64,000 nucleotides of DNA from Sulfuritalea sp. (GCA_016716965.1 JADJUP010000043.1:1-64000); one strand, 5' to 3'; shown: positions 36,748 through 45,881, numbered from the stretch's first letter. Notes: a model not told the origin generated them from the letters alone. Made by a program: numbers and translations.

Positions 36748-37872
36748 ATGCAAAAGAAAATTATCGCCTTGGCCGTCGCCGGCCTGATGTCGGGTGCCGC
36801 TTTCGCCCAGTCGAACGTGACCATTTCCGGTGGCATCTTCATGGGCTACGACAGCAACAAGACCAGCGGTACCGCCGCCACCGCCGGCTTTGGTACCGTC
36901 AGTCGCGTGACCGACCATTCGAGCAACCTCAACATCACCGGCACCGAAGATCTCGGCGGCGGCATGAAGGCCTTGTTCCAGATCGATACCCGTTTCGGCT
37001 TGGATCAAGCCGGTGGTACGTGGGCGGGTGGCAACTCCTTTGTCGGCCTGTCGGGCAACTGGGGCCGTCTGGTCGCCGGCAAGCATGACTTGCACTATAA
37101 CGAACTCGCTGGCGGCATCGGCGCCATGCGCGTCCGCTCCCTGCAGTCGTTGCTGGGCCACGGCATCATGAGTGAAGTTAACGGCGTGGCGATCACCCCG
37201 CGCACCCGTTCCAACAACGTCGTGATGTACAACAGCCCGAACATGAGCGGCTTCGCCGTTCAGGTCGCTGGCTCGACTCAGGCGGGTGGTACTGCTGCTG
37301 GCGCTACCGGCGAAGGTGCCCAAGCTGCCAACGGCTCCAAGGGCGGTGCATGGAATGCCACCCTGAAGTATGCCAACGGCCCGATCAACGCCGGCTACAG
37401 CTACTGGCAGAACAACGAAGAAGGCGGCAATGGCGCGGCGACTATGGTCATGACCGACCAGCGTTCCAACCGCATCTGGGGCCGCTATGCCTTCCCGATG
37501 GGCCTGTCGATCGGCGTGGGCTATGACTCGTCGAAGTACGACAGCGACGCTACCGCCGGCACCAACTGGGTCAAGCGCAATGCATGGCAGCTGACCGGCC
37601 AGTACACGATGGGCGCCAATCAGTTTTACCTGCAGTACGCCAAGGCTGGCGACACATCGGGTGCTGGTGTGCTTGATAGCGGTTCCGGCGCCAAGGCCTG
37701 GTTGCTGGGTTATGACTATGCCCTGTCGAAGCGCACCAACATCGGTCTCAGCTACACGACGGTCAAGAACGATGCCGCCAACGGCACCTACGACTTCTTT
37801 GCAACGCCGGTCGGAACCCCAGCTGGTGCCAAGTCCGCTCAATGGCACCTGGGCATGTCGCACTCGTTCTAA
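36748..37872 (+). CDS. Gram-negative porin (general diffusion trimer, OmpC/OmpF-like of betaproteobacteria)
   Basis: A 374-residue outer-membrane beta-barrel. MQKKIIALAVAGLMSGAAFAQ is a signal peptide. The mature start SNVTISGGIFMGYDSNK and GTEDLGGGMKALFQIDTRFG are the classic betaproteobacterial porin strands, and the constriction-loop region follows. The protein ends with a C-terminal aromatic (HLGMSHSF), the BAM-recognition signal. Codon usage is highly biased, as expected for an abundant protein. It is monocistronic, with a terminator at 37926. Confidence 0.95.
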   Translation: MQKKIIALAVAGLMSGAAFAQSNVTISGGIFMGYDSNKTSGTAATAGFGTVSRVTDHSSNLNITGTEDLGGGMKALFQIDTRFGLDQAGGTWAGGNSFVGLSGNWGRLVAGKHDLHYNELAGGIGAMRVRSLQSLLGHGIMSEVNGVAITPRTRSNNVVMYNSPNMSGFAVQVAGSTQAGGTAAGATGEGAQAANGSKGGAWNATLKYANGPINAGYSYWQNNEEGGNGAATMVMTDQRSNRIWGRYAFPMGLSIGVGYDSSKYDSDATAGTNWVKRNAWQLTGQYTMGANQFYLQYAKAGDTSGAGVLDSGSGAKAWLLGYDYALSKRTNIGLSYTTVKNDAANGTYDFFATPVGTPAGAKSAQWHLGMSHSF

Positions 37873-37925
37873 ACCTGATTGGGGTTTGACCTCGAACAGA
37901 TATGAAACGAAAGCAGTTGCTGTAG

Positions 37926-37955
37926 AAAACGGCCACCTTCGGGTGGCCGTTTTTC
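37926..37955 (+). terminator. Rho-independent terminator of the porin gene
   Basis: The stem AACGGCCACC / GGTGGCCGTT has a TTCG loop and is followed by a T-rich tail (TTTTTCTT). Confidence 0.9.
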
Positions 37956-38130
37956 TTGGGCGCCAACCATTAGCGCGCTGAACGCCGAGTCAGACCCAGC
38001 GTTAGTGCGAGCGCGCAAGAGACTGCCGGACCACCTTCTGGGGCTCTGCACTCATTCGGGCAAATCCTTCTCTTCGAGTTCAGGCCCGGTTCGGGGATGC
38101 CTGAAGAGCGGGGACTGCTAAAATGCAACC

Positions 38131-39099
38131 ATGAAAACAAGTTTCCTGGAGTTCGAACAACCCATCGCTGAATTGGAGGCGAAGATCGAGCAATTGCGCT
38201 TTGTTCAGGATGACTCCGCGGTCGATATTTCAGAAGAGATTTCCCGACTCGACGCAAAAGGCCAAAGCCTGACAAAGGACATTTACGCAAAGCTCACGCC
38301 ATGGCAGTGCGCCATGGTGGCCAGGCATCCGCAGCGCCCTTACACGCTGGATTACCTTGACCTGGTATTCACGGACTTTCAGGAATTGCACGGAGATCGA
38401 AACTACGCTGACGATCATGCGATTGTCGGCGGGCTCGCGCGATTCAACGGTCAGTCATGCATGGTTATCGGGCATCAGAAGGGGCGAGATACAAAGGAAA
38501 AGATCCATCGCAATTTCGGCATGCCTCGCCCGGAAGGCTATCGCAAGGCCTTGCGGCTGATGCGGCTGGCCGAGAAGTTTGGATTGCCCATCTTTACTTT
38601 TGTTGATACCCCGGGGGCATATCCGGGAATCGACGCGGAGGAACGTGGCCAGTCCGAGGCCATCGGCAAGAACCTCGCGGTCATGACCGAACTGAAGGTG
38701 CCGATTGTCGCGACAGTTATCGGTGAAGGCGGCTCGGGCGGGGCCCTTGCGATTGCGGTCGCGGATGTGGTTGCCATGCTGCAGTACTCGACCTACTCGG
38801 TGATCTCGCCGGAGGGTTGCGCATCCATCCTCTGGAAGAGTGCGGAACGAGCGGGAGATGCGGCTGAAACGATGGGAATCACGGCGCCCCGCTTGAAGTC
38901 GCTTGGGCTTGTCGACCGAATCATCAATGAACCGGTCGGTGGTGCTCATCGTGACTATCGCCTCATGGCACAGAACGTCAAGAAATCCTTGCAGGAATCG
39001 GTCAAGCAGCTGTCGGGCTTGTCCTCCAGCGAGCTCATCGAAAGACGCTTCGAGCGCCTGATGAGTTATGGCCGATTCAAGGAACAATCCATCCACTGA
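38131..39099 (+). CDS. accA: Acetyl-CoA carboxylase carboxyltransferase subunit alpha
   Basis: A 322-residue subunit that, with AccD, transfers the carboxyl group from biotin to acetyl-CoA in fatty acid synthesis. The N-terminus MKTSFLEFEQPIAELEAKIEQL is the typical coiled start. The core motifs are FGMPRPEGYRKALRLMRLAEKF, FVDTPGAYPGIDAEERGQ and VIGEGGSGGALAIAVADVV. The gene overlaps tilS by 32 bases. Confidence 0.97.
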   Translation: MKTSFLEFEQPIAELEAKIEQLRFVQDDSAVDISEEISRLDAKGQSLTKDIYAKLTPWQCAMVARHPQRPYTLDYLDLVFTDFQELHGDRNYADDHAIVGGLARFNGQSCMVIGHQKGRDTKEKIHRNFGMPRPEGYRKALRLMRLAEKFGLPIFTFVDTPGAYPGIDAEERGQSEAIGKNLAVMTELKVPIVATVIGEGGSGGALAIAVADVVAMLQYSTYSVISPEGCASILWKSAERAGDAAETMGITAPRLKSLGLVDRIINEPVGGAHRDYRLMAQNVKKSLQESVKQLSGLSSSELIERRFERLMSYGRFKEQSIH

Positions 39100-40036
39100 G
39101 CCCGTACTGCGGGCTGTCGCGTCGACGCTTTCCAGGCACGTCAAGCACGCCGGGTCGCTGGTTGTCGGTTACTCGGGCGGGATGGATTCCACCGTGTTGC
39201 TGGACGCCGTGCACTTCCTGGGCGGGAGCAGTGGCTACCCGGTTGCGGCCCGGCATGTTCATCACGGCCTAAGTGCGCATGCCGACGCCTGGGAGGAATC
39301 GTGCGTACGGTTTTGTCGGAATCTGGGAGTGCCACTTGACGTGGTCCGGATTCACATACCGGGGTCAAGCATGGAAGGCCAGGAGGGGGCGGCACGGCGA
39401 TTGAGGCATGGCGCTTTGGCGGATCACCCCGCTGAATGGATCCTGCTTGCGCATCACGCCGACGACCAGGCCGAAACCCTGTTGCACAATTTGTTGCGAG
39501 GTTCGGGATTGCGAGGTGCCGCAGCCATGCCGGAATCAAACGGACGCCTGTTGCGGCCTTTGCTGACCTTGCCACGCAGCGATTTGCGGGCATATGCGCA
39601 TGCAAGGCATCTGTCCTGGATCGAGGACGAAAGCAACGCCGACCACAGGTATACACGAAACTTTCTGCGGGGTCGGGTAATGCCCATAGTCGCCGCTCGA
39701 TTCCCAAAAGTCAGCCATCAACTTGCGGCGGCGGCCCGCCGTTTTGGGGAAGCGGAATCCTTGCTTGACCAACTGGCGATGGTCGACCTTGGCGAACGGC
39801 CGCCGCATTTTCCGGTACCGGTTCAACTGTTTCGCGATCTGCCGGAGCCCAGGGCCCGCAACATGCTGAGGGCTTTGCTTGGCTGGCAACGGGTTCAACC
39901 GCCTGACGAGCGGCGCCTGACAGAGTTCGTTCGCCAACTGCGCACGGCCCGAAACGACCGGAAACCCCGCATAACCCTTGGTGGCTATACGCTCCGGTGC
40001 GAGTCAGGCCTGCTGCATTTTGAAACCGTAGCTTAG
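39068..40036 (+). CDS. tilS: tRNA(Ile)-lysidine synthase
   Basis: A 322-residue ATP-PPase that converts C34 of tRNA-Ile(CAT) to lysidine. The PP-loop SGGMDST is at about residues 36-42, HVHHGLSAHADAWEESC and LAHHADDQAETLLHNLLRGSG are family motifs, and IEDESNADHRYTRNFLRGRV is the conserved region after the catalytic domain. It is shorter than the E. coli enzyme because the C-terminal domain is reduced; the start overlaps accA. accA-tilS adjacency is common in betaproteobacteria. Confidence 0.94.
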   Translation: MADSRNNPSTEPVLRAVASTLSRHVKHAGSLVVGYSGGMDSTVLLDAVHFLGGSSGYPVAARHVHHGLSAHADAWEESCVRFCRNLGVPLDVVRIHIPGSSMEGQEGAARRLRHGALADHPAEWILLAHHADDQAETLLHNLLRGSGLRGAAAMPESNGRLLRPLLTLPRSDLRAYAHARHLSWIEDESNADHRYTRNFLRGRVMPIVAARFPKVSHQLAAAARRFGEAESLLDQLAMVDLGERPPHFPVPVQLFRDLPEPRARNMLRALLGWQRVQPPDERRLTEFVRQLRTARNDRKPRITLGGYTLRCESGLLHFETVA

Positions 40037-40650
40037 GCGGACGACGGCCAGCCCAGGGCGCTCAGCAACTGGGACAGTTCCACCGCAGACCGCACCTGCA
40101 TTTTTTCGAAGATGTGGGAGCGATGAACCTCCACGGTTCGCATCGCGATGCCCAGTTCATCGGCAATAACCTTGTTCAGCTTTCCGGCGAGAATCATCTG
40201 CATCACTTCGTGCTCGCGTTGCGTGAGTTGGTCCAGCTTGTCGCGCAATAGTCGAACCGAATTCGCATGAGCGCAGCGCTTCACGTCGTGCCCAATCGCG
40301 GCCAACACCTTGTCCACCAGGGCGTTGTCGTCGTAAGGCTTCTCGATAAAATCGAAGGCGCCGTCCTTCAGGGCCTGTACCGCCATCGGCACATCGCCGT
40401 GGCCGGTCAGGAAAATCACCGGCAATCCGCAGCCGGCAACGCGAAGGCGATCGAAAAGCTCGATGCCGCTCATGCCCGGCATGCGCACGTCGAGCAAAAG
40501 ACAGCCGCAAAAATCCGGACGCGCAGCCGCAAGGAAAACCGGGGCCGAGTCCCAGGCTTGTGACGTGACTCCCCGCGATTTGAGTAGCCACTGAAGCGCG
40601 TCGCGCACAGCCGGATCGTCATCGACGATATGAGTGGTGACGTTGTTCAT
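40033..40650 (-). CDS. dctR: FixJ/DctR-type response regulator of the dicarboxylate two-component system
   Basis: A 205-residue regulator. The receiver domain has HIVDDDPAVRDALQ, the phosphoacceptor aspartate in LLLDVRMPGMSG (about residue 54), the threonine in PVIFLTGHGDV and the lysine in FIEKPYDD. The C-terminal LuxR-type helix-turn-helix is LTQREHEVMQMILAGKLNKVIADELGIAMRTVEVHRSHIFEKM. Start ATG 40650 overlaps the kinase stop by 4 bases. The likely target is the divergent dctPQM operon. Confidence 0.92.
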   Translation of the reverse strand: MNNVTTHIVDDDPAVRDALQWLLKSRGVTSQAWDSAPVFLAAARPDFCGCLLLDVRMPGMSGIELFDRLRVAGCGLPVIFLTGHGDVPMAVQALKDGAFDFIEKPYDDNALVDKVLAAIGHDVKRCAHANSVRLLRDKLDQLTQREHEVMQMILAGKLNKVIADELGIAMRTVEVHRSHIFEKMQVRSAVELSQLLSALGWPSSA

Positions 40651-42614
40651 GGACTGGCCAGCGGCAACATGATGCAAAACACGGTTCCTCCTTCCGGATT
40701 GTCCTCGAACACCAGGCGCCCGCGATGATTTTCGATCACCGAACGGCAAATTGCCAGCCCCATGCCCATGCCGTCAGGCTTTGTCGTGAATAGCGGATCG
40801 AACAGTCTTTCTGCAATCGTCCGATCGATCCCGCAACCGTGGTCTGCAATCCTCAATTGTGCATAACCGTCGACGCAACATAGCGAGATCGCGATCGAGC
40901 GCAAATCCGCGGCACATTCCCGCATCGATTCGACCGCGTTGCGCAGCAGATTGAGCAGAACCTGCTCGATGAGGACCGGATCGCCTTCAATAAGGGCGCG
41001 GTCCACGACAGACAGGCGTATGCGAACTGCCTTTTGCCGAAGATCCGAATCCACGAGGGCAAGCGCGGCATCGATCCGTTCCGCCAAATCGACCGCTTCG
41101 ACCCTATGTTCGCTATGGCGAGCGAGGCTGTAGATTCTGCGGATCACCTGTCCCGCGCGTTGCGCCTGATCAACCGCCTTGTCCAGCGCCGGAATCACCT
41201 CGCTCGCCGCCGTGTGATTGCGCAGCAGGTTAATTGCACCGGTGCAGTAGCTAGATATTGCGGCGAGCGGCTGGTTCAGCTCATGCGCAATGCTCGATGC
41301 CATCTCGCCCATGGCAACGAGGCGTCCCGTGGATTGCAGGCGTTCCTGCTGCTGGCGATGGCGCTCGTCGGCCAGCTTTCGTTCCGTAATGTCCACCATC
41401 GACCCCATCCAGCCGAAATGCCTGCCCTGGGCGTCAATCAGTGGCGCCTCGTGTATCAGAACATCAATGACTTCGCCATCGCAGCGCCTGAACTTGAGCT
41501 CGAATCCCTCTTCGGGGCCGTCTCCCGCCAGCACCTGGTCGTGAATGGCGCGGGTTTCGTCAAGGTAGTCATCTGCCCAATAGGGCATCGGCGGACGGCG
41601 GCCAATCAGTTCGGTGGCTGTCCACCCGACCATGCGGCAAAACGCCGGATTGACGTAGATGATTTCACCATCAAGGTTGCGTGCCCGCATTCCGGTGTCC
41701 AGGGAATCTTCCATGGCCTTGCGAAATGCATGTTCCTGACGCAATTGTTCTTCCACGGCTTGCCGCCGCAGGACGTGACGACGCAGGATCCATAGGCTCC
41801 AGAGCACGATCATGGCCAGGATGACAAGGCTCGCTGAAAGCAGAATGCTGGCCAGTGGTCTGGGTGCGCGGTAAGGGACGGCGTGCAGCGTGAGCCCCCA
41901 GCCCGGAGGATCGAAGGCGACTTCATAGCCCTCTTCGGTTACTACCGCCTCGACTTTGGAACGAGTACCCAGAACCTTGCCGGAATCGCCGACAACGCTG
42001 ATTCGGTAGCGCTCCGCAAGCCACCAGGGAACGCTGTCGCCAAGGATGTCGCGAATCCGATAGACGCCTACCGCGACCCCGACGACCCTGCCTTCCCGCG
42101 ATACAGGTACATGAACTTCGAACTGCCAGTCATTGGTGAACAAGGGATATGCCGAGCTATAAACCGGCTTGCCCAACGATCGCGCCAGGCGAAAACTTTG
42201 CCGCGACGGCAAGGCTTCCATGGCCTCGCCAACCAGACCCCGATCCATGATGGCGGGGTGGGCTTGACCGACCTTCCCTTCGACATCCAACCAGATCAGT
42301 TGCCGCAGGCCGCTTTCAAAGCCGAACAGGGTGCGCGCGAATGATTCGAAGGCTTTGGCGCTGGCGGCATGGGCAAGGTCGATGCGGCCAAGAAGCTCTT
42401 CGTTGCGCGCCAGGTGAAAACGGAGATTCTGCTCCAGCCATAGTATGTCGCTGGTCAGCGTCGTACGCTTCTCCTCTTTGTCTGCCTGGTCGGACATCCA
42501 GAGCAAGAGCCCGACGCCGCCGACGAAGAGGACGAAGGCCAGCCGCGGCAATACCCACAACCAGCGCCAGCGGCTGGTACGTTCGGGCAAGGCGTTGGGT
42601 GGGCCAAGTTTCAC
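40647..42614 (-). CDS. dctS: Membrane sensor histidine kinase, DctS/DctB type
   Basis: A 655-residue kinase. Helix 1 (LAFVLFVGGVGLLLWM, about residues 26-41) and helix 2 (ILLSASLVILAMIVLWSLWI, about 262-281) flank a periplasmic double-PAS/Cache sensor domain of the dicarboxylate type. A cytoplasmic PAS/PAC domain (DSLDTGMRARNLDGEIIYVN, DITERKLADERHR) follows, then the H-box MGEMASSIAHELNQPLAAISSYCTGA (His near residue 434), the N-box LLNLLRNAVESM and the G-box GMGMGLAICRSVIENHRG. Initiation is at GTG 42614. It is paired with dctR. Confidence 0.92.
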   Translation of the reverse strand: MKLGPPNALPERTSRWRWLWVLPRLAFVLFVGGVGLLLWMSDQADKEEKRTTLTSDILWLEQNLRFHLARNEELLGRIDLAHAASAKAFESFARTLFGFESGLRQLIWLDVEGKVGQAHPAIMDRGLVGEAMEALPSRQSFRLARSLGKPVYSSAYPLFTNDWQFEVHVPVSREGRVVGVAVGVYRIRDILGDSVPWWLAERYRISVVGDSGKVLGTRSKVEAVVTEEGYEVAFDPPGWGLTLHAVPYRAPRPLASILLSASLVILAMIVLWSLWILRRHVLRRQAVEEQLRQEHAFRKAMEDSLDTGMRARNLDGEIIYVNPAFCRMVGWTATELIGRRPPMPYWADDYLDETRAIHDQVLAGDGPEEGFELKFRRCDGEVIDVLIHEAPLIDAQGRHFGWMGSMVDITERKLADERHRQQQERLQSTGRLVAMGEMASSIAHELNQPLAAISSYCTGAINLLRNHTAASEVIPALDKAVDQAQRAGQVIRRIYSLARHSEHRVEAVDLAERIDAALALVDSDLRQKAVRIRLSVVDRALIEGDPVLIEQVLLNLLRNAVESMRECAADLRSIAISLCCVDGYAQLRIADHGCGIDRTIAERLFDPLFTTKPDGMGMGLAICRSVIENHRGRLVFEDNPEGGTVFCIMLPLASP

Positions 42615-42702
42615 GCCGCGATATTAGCGTGGCCGGCAGCATCCAGTGGCGTGTTTGCGGAAATCCACAATAGCGAGAGACATCGCTGACGAGGAAAATT
42701 CG

Positions 42703-42725
42703 CCACACCGCAGCGTGCGGAGTGG
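42703..42725. promoter_or_regulatory. Palindromic candidate operator between dctS and dctP
   Basis: CCACACCGCA and TGCGGAGTGG form a 10 bp inverted repeat with one mismatch and a GCG spacer, in the shared control region of the divergent dctSR and dctPQM genes. It is a candidate DctR site, by inference from position and symmetry. Confidence 0.45.
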
Positions 42726-42765
42726 TAATCTTTTGCGCACTACCAAATCAACAGGAGGATGGAAA

Positions 42766-43770
42766 ATGAAAATTCGCACCATGGTTGTCGGCATAGTCGC
42801 CGCCACGTTCTCGATGATCGCCATGGCTCAGGCCCCGATCGTCATCAAGTTCAGCCACGTCGTCGCCACGGACACACCTAAGGGTAAAGGCGCCGAATTC
42901 TTTGCCAAAAAGGCAGGGGAGCTGACCAAAGGCAAAGTCAAGGTCGAGGTGTACGCCAACTCGACGCTGTACAAGGACAAGGAGGAAATGGAAGCCCTGC
43001 AGCTGGGCGCCGTCCAGATGCTTGCCCCCTCCCTGGCCAAGTTCGGCCCGCTCGGCGTCAAGGAATTCGAGCTCTTTGACCTGCCCTACATCTTCGATGA
43101 CTACAAGGAACTGCACCTGATTACCGAAGGTCCGGTCGGCAAGGGCCTGATGCAGAAGCTCGAGGGCCGCGGCCTCGTCGGCCTTGCCTTCTGGGATAAC
43201 GGCTTCAAGGTAATGAGTTCGAACAAGCCCATCACAACCCCCGAAGACTACAAGGGCCAGAAGATGCGCATCCAGTCCTCCAACGTCCTCGACGCCCAGA
43301 TGCGTGCGCTCGGCGCGATCCCGCAGAAGATGGCATTCTCCGAGGTGTATCAGGCGCTGCAGACCGGGGTTGTCGATGGCACCGAGAATCCGCCATCCAA
43401 CCTTTACACCCAGAAGATGCATGAGGTCCAGAAGTACGTGACCATGACCAACCATGGCTATCTCGGCTATGCGGTCATCACCAACAAGAAGTTCTGGGAC
43501 GGACTGCCGGCGGACGTGCGCGGCCAGCTCGAGCAGGCCATGAAGGAAGCGACTACCTACTCCAACGGTATCGCCAAGGAAGAGAACGACAAGGCCATGG
43601 AAGAAGTCCGCAAGTCGGGCAAGAGCCAGGTTACCGTTCCGACCCCGGCGCAGAAGCTGGCGCTGAAAAAGGCCCTGGTCAAGGTCCATAACGAAATGGC
43701 GGGCCGGATCGGCAAGGAAAACATCGACACGGTCTACAAGGCGACCAACTTCGATCCTTCCAAGCTGTAA
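42766..43770 (+). CDS. dctP: TRAP transporter C4-dicarboxylate-binding periplasmic protein
   Basis: A 334-residue extracytoplasmic receptor. The signal peptide is MKIRTMVVGIVAATFSMIAMAQ. Family motifs are IKFSHVVATDTPKGKGAEFF, LQLGAVQMLAPSLAKFGPLG, FWDNGFKVMSSNKPITTPEDYKGQKMRIQSS (about residues 140-170, including the arginine that binds the substrate carboxylate) and FSEVYQALQTGVVDGTENP. A strong GGAGG precedes the ATG. It delivers succinate/malate/fumarate-type substrates to DctQM. Confidence 0.95.
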   Translation: MKIRTMVVGIVAATFSMIAMAQAPIVIKFSHVVATDTPKGKGAEFFAKKAGELTKGKVKVEVYANSTLYKDKEEMEALQLGAVQMLAPSLAKFGPLGVKEFELFDLPYIFDDYKELHLITEGPVGKGLMQKLEGRGLVGLAFWDNGFKVMSSNKPITTPEDYKGQKMRIQSSNVLDAQMRALGAIPQKMAFSEVYQALQTGVVDGTENPPSNLYTQKMHEVQKYVTMTNHGYLGYAVITNKKFWDGLPADVRGQLEQAMKEATTYSNGIAKEENDKAMEEVRKSGKSQVTVPTPAQKLALKKALVKVHNEMAGRIGKENIDTVYKATNFDPSKL

Positions 43771-43782
43771 TTGAGGGAATGA

Positions 43783-43815
43783 CCGCGGGGGCATCGGCCC
43801 CCGCGGCTTTTTTGG
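43783..43815 (+). terminator. Terminator/attenuator between dctP and dctQ
   Basis: CCGCGGGGGC and GCCCCCGCGG form a GC-rich hairpin with a short loop followed by CTTTTTT. Its place inside the operon would let dctP be expressed more strongly than the membrane subunits. Confidence 0.8.
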
Positions 43816-43824
43816 GGAGTAGCC

Positions 43825-44550
43825 ATGAAGCTGCTGGATCATCTCGAGGAATGGATCATCACCTTCCTCATCGGCGCGGCGACGCTGATCATCTTCGTTT
43901 CGGTCATGCACCGCTATGCTGCGGGGTTGTCGATTCCCGTTGTCCAGGACTGGCTGCTGAGCAAGGACCTGAGCTGGGCCCAGGAGCTGTGCATCATCAT
44001 GTTCGTCTGGATGGCCAAGTTCGGCGCCGCCTACGGTGTGCGCACCGGCATCCACGTCGGCGTCGATGTGCTGATCAACAGCCTGTCGGGCCGGATGCGC
44101 GCCAAGTTCATCGTTTTCGGCATGCTTTCCGGCGCATTGTTCACCGGCATCATCGCCGCCCTGGGTGCCCACTTTGTCTGGGAGAACGGCGCCCACTATG
44201 CCTTCGCCAACGCACTGGGAATGGCAGGCAAGGAATTGTACCCAGGCCCGACCACGCCCGACCTGGAATGGCCGACCTGGATCGTGTACTCGGCCATCCC
44301 GATCGGATCGTCCCTGATGTGTTTCCGTTTCCTTCAAGTCACTCGGGGCTTCATCAAGACCGGCGAACTGCCGCATCACGATCACGGCCACGTCGATGGC
44401 ATCGAGGAAGGCGAGGTACCGGTGGATGTGAATCCCTACAACATGGATGACAACCTGCACCCCCACGACCTCAAGTACGGCAAGCGGCATCCCGAGTCAA
44501 GAGTCGGCGCTGACGGCACGGCCCCTGGCGACAAGGGAGACGCCAAATGA
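43825..44550 (+). CDS. dctQ: TRAP transporter small permease DctQ, with long charged C-terminal tail
   Basis: A 241-residue membrane protein with four helices (IITFLIGAATLIIFVSVMHRY, ELCIIMFVWMAKFGAAYGV, FGMLSGALFTGIIAALGAHFVW, TWIVYSAIPIGSSLMCFRFL). It is the small partner of DctM. Unlike compact family members, it carries about 65 extra C-terminal residues rich in His, Asp and Glu (HHDHGHVDGIEEGEV). The end includes RVGADGTAPGD, encoded by a copy of the dispersed 24 bp motif. Its stop overlaps the dctM start by 4 bases. Confidence 0.93.
   Translation: MKLLDHLEEWIITFLIGAATLIIFVSVMHRYAAGLSIPVVQDWLLSKDLSWAQELCIIMFVWMAKFGAAYGVRTGIHVGVDVLINSLSGRMRAKFIVFGMLSGALFTGIIAALGAHFVWENGAHYAFANALGMAGKELYPGPTTPDLEWPTWIVYSAIPIGSSLMCFRFLQVTRGFIKTGELPHHDHGHVDGIEEGEVPVDVNPYNMDDNLHPHDLKYGKRHPESRVGADGTAPGDKGDAK
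44500..44523 (+). repeat. Dispersed 24 bp motif at the 3' end of dctQ
   Basis: AGAGTCGGCGCTG, then ACGGC, then ACGGCC. In frame it encodes RVGADGTA in the unusual tail of DctQ, 27 bases before the stop codon. Confidence 0.65.
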
Positions 44551-45830
44551 GCGCCCTGATCATCTTTGTCCTGCTCACCTTCCTGATGCTGTCCGGGATG
44601 CCGGTATCGATCTCGCTCGGCCTGACGGTGCTGACCTTCCTCTTCGCCTTCACGGAAGTTCCGTTGGAGTCGGTGGCGCTCAAGTTGTTCACCGGCATCG
44701 AGAAGTTCGAGATCATGGCGATTCCGTTCTTCATCCTCGCCGGCAACTTCCTGACCCACGGCGGCGTGGCCAAACGCATGATCTACTTCGCCACCTCGAT
44801 GGTCGGCCACTTGCGTGGCGGCCTTGGTCTCAGCGCGGTGTTCGCCTGTGCCCTGTTCGCCGCGGTGTCCGGTTCCTCGCCGGCGACCGTGGTGGCGATC
44901 GGCTCGATCCTGCTGCCGGCCATGGTCAAGGCGGGCTACCCGAAGAAGTTCGGCGTTGGCGTCATCGCGTCCTCGGGCGGCCTCGGCATCCTGATTCCGC
45001 CGTCGATCGTCATGGTCATGTACGCGGTATCGACCAACAGCTCGATCGGTGCGCTGTTCATGGCTGGCGTGATTCCCGGTTTGCTGCTGGCGCTGTTCCT
45101 CGGCTTCATCACCTGGTACGAGGCAAAGAAGGGCAACTATCCGCGCGAACAGCCAAAGTCATGGTTCGAGCGCTGGGATGCCTTCCGCAAGGCGATCTGG
45201 GGCCTGCTGCTGGTCATCGTCGTGATGGGTGGCATCTACAGTGGCCTGTTCACCCCGACCGAAGCGGCGGCGATGAGTGCGGTGTACGCCTTTTTCATCG
45301 CGGTGTTCGTGTACAAGGATATCGGCATGAAGGATGTGCCGAAGGTCTTGCTCAACTCGGCGAACATGAGCGCGATGCTGCTCTACATCATCACCAACGC
45401 CGTGCTGTTCTCCTTCATCCTGACCAACGAGCAGATCCCCCAGGGCATCGCCGAATGGCTGACGAACTCCGGCATCGGCGTGGTCGGCTTCCTGATTGCG
45501 GTGAATATCCTGTTGCTGGTCATGGGCAGCTTCATGGAGCCCTCGTCGATCATCCTGATCACGGCGCCGATCCTGTTCCCGATCGCCATGAAGCTGGGCA
45601 TCGATCCGATCCATTTCGGCGTGATGATCACGGTGAACATGGAAATCGGCATGATCACGCCGCCGGTGGGACTCAATCTGTACGTGGCCAGCGGCATCGC
45701 CAAGATGGGCCTGACCGACTGCTCCAAGGCGGTCTGGCCCTGGTTGATGACCATGCTTGTTTATCTGATGATCATTACTTACGTGCCGGCGGTCTCAACC
45801 TGGTTGCCGAAGACGCTGGGCATGATGTAG
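44547..45830 (+). CDS. dctM: TRAP transporter large permease DctM
   Basis: A 427-residue twelve-helix membrane protein of the ion-transporter superfamily and the transport channel of the system, sodium- or proton-driven. Conserved parts include FILAGNFLTHGGVAKRMIYF, AAVSGSSPATVVAIGSILLP (about residues 108-127), GGLGILIPPSIVMVMYAV and FLEPSS-type helices near the C-terminus (MGSFMEPSSIILITAPILFP, EIGMITPPVGLNLYV). Start ATG 44547, coupled to dctQ. Confidence 0.96.
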   Translation: MSALIIFVLLTFLMLSGMPVSISLGLTVLTFLFAFTEVPLESVALKLFTGIEKFEIMAIPFFILAGNFLTHGGVAKRMIYFATSMVGHLRGGLGLSAVFACALFAAVSGSSPATVVAIGSILLPAMVKAGYPKKFGVGVIASSGGLGILIPPSIVMVMYAVSTNSSIGALFMAGVIPGLLLALFLGFITWYEAKKGNYPREQPKSWFERWDAFRKAIWGLLLVIVVMGGIYSGLFTPTEAAAMSAVYAFFIAVFVYKDIGMKDVPKVLLNSANMSAMLLYIITNAVLFSFILTNEQIPQGIAEWLTNSGIGVVGFLIAVNILLLVMGSFMEPSSIILITAPILFPIAMKLGIDPIHFGVMITVNMEIGMITPPVGLNLYVASGIAKMGLTDCSKAVWPWLMTMLVYLMIITYVPAVSTWLPKTLGMM

Positions 45831-45848
45831 CGTTTTCTCAGGCGGTGA

Positions 45849-45881
45849 CAAGGGCCCGGTGACCCCGGGCCCTTGCTTTTT
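45849..45881 (+). terminator. Rho-independent terminator of dctPQM
   Basis: CAAGGGCCCGG and CCGGGCCCTTG form a strong hairpin with a short loop, followed by CTTTTTAT. Confidence 0.9.

Noticed and set aside
36478..37863. Leftward open frame of about 460 codons opposite the porin
   Set aside because: Antisense of a highly biased porin gene; the porin has signal peptide, strands and a C-terminal phenylalanine.
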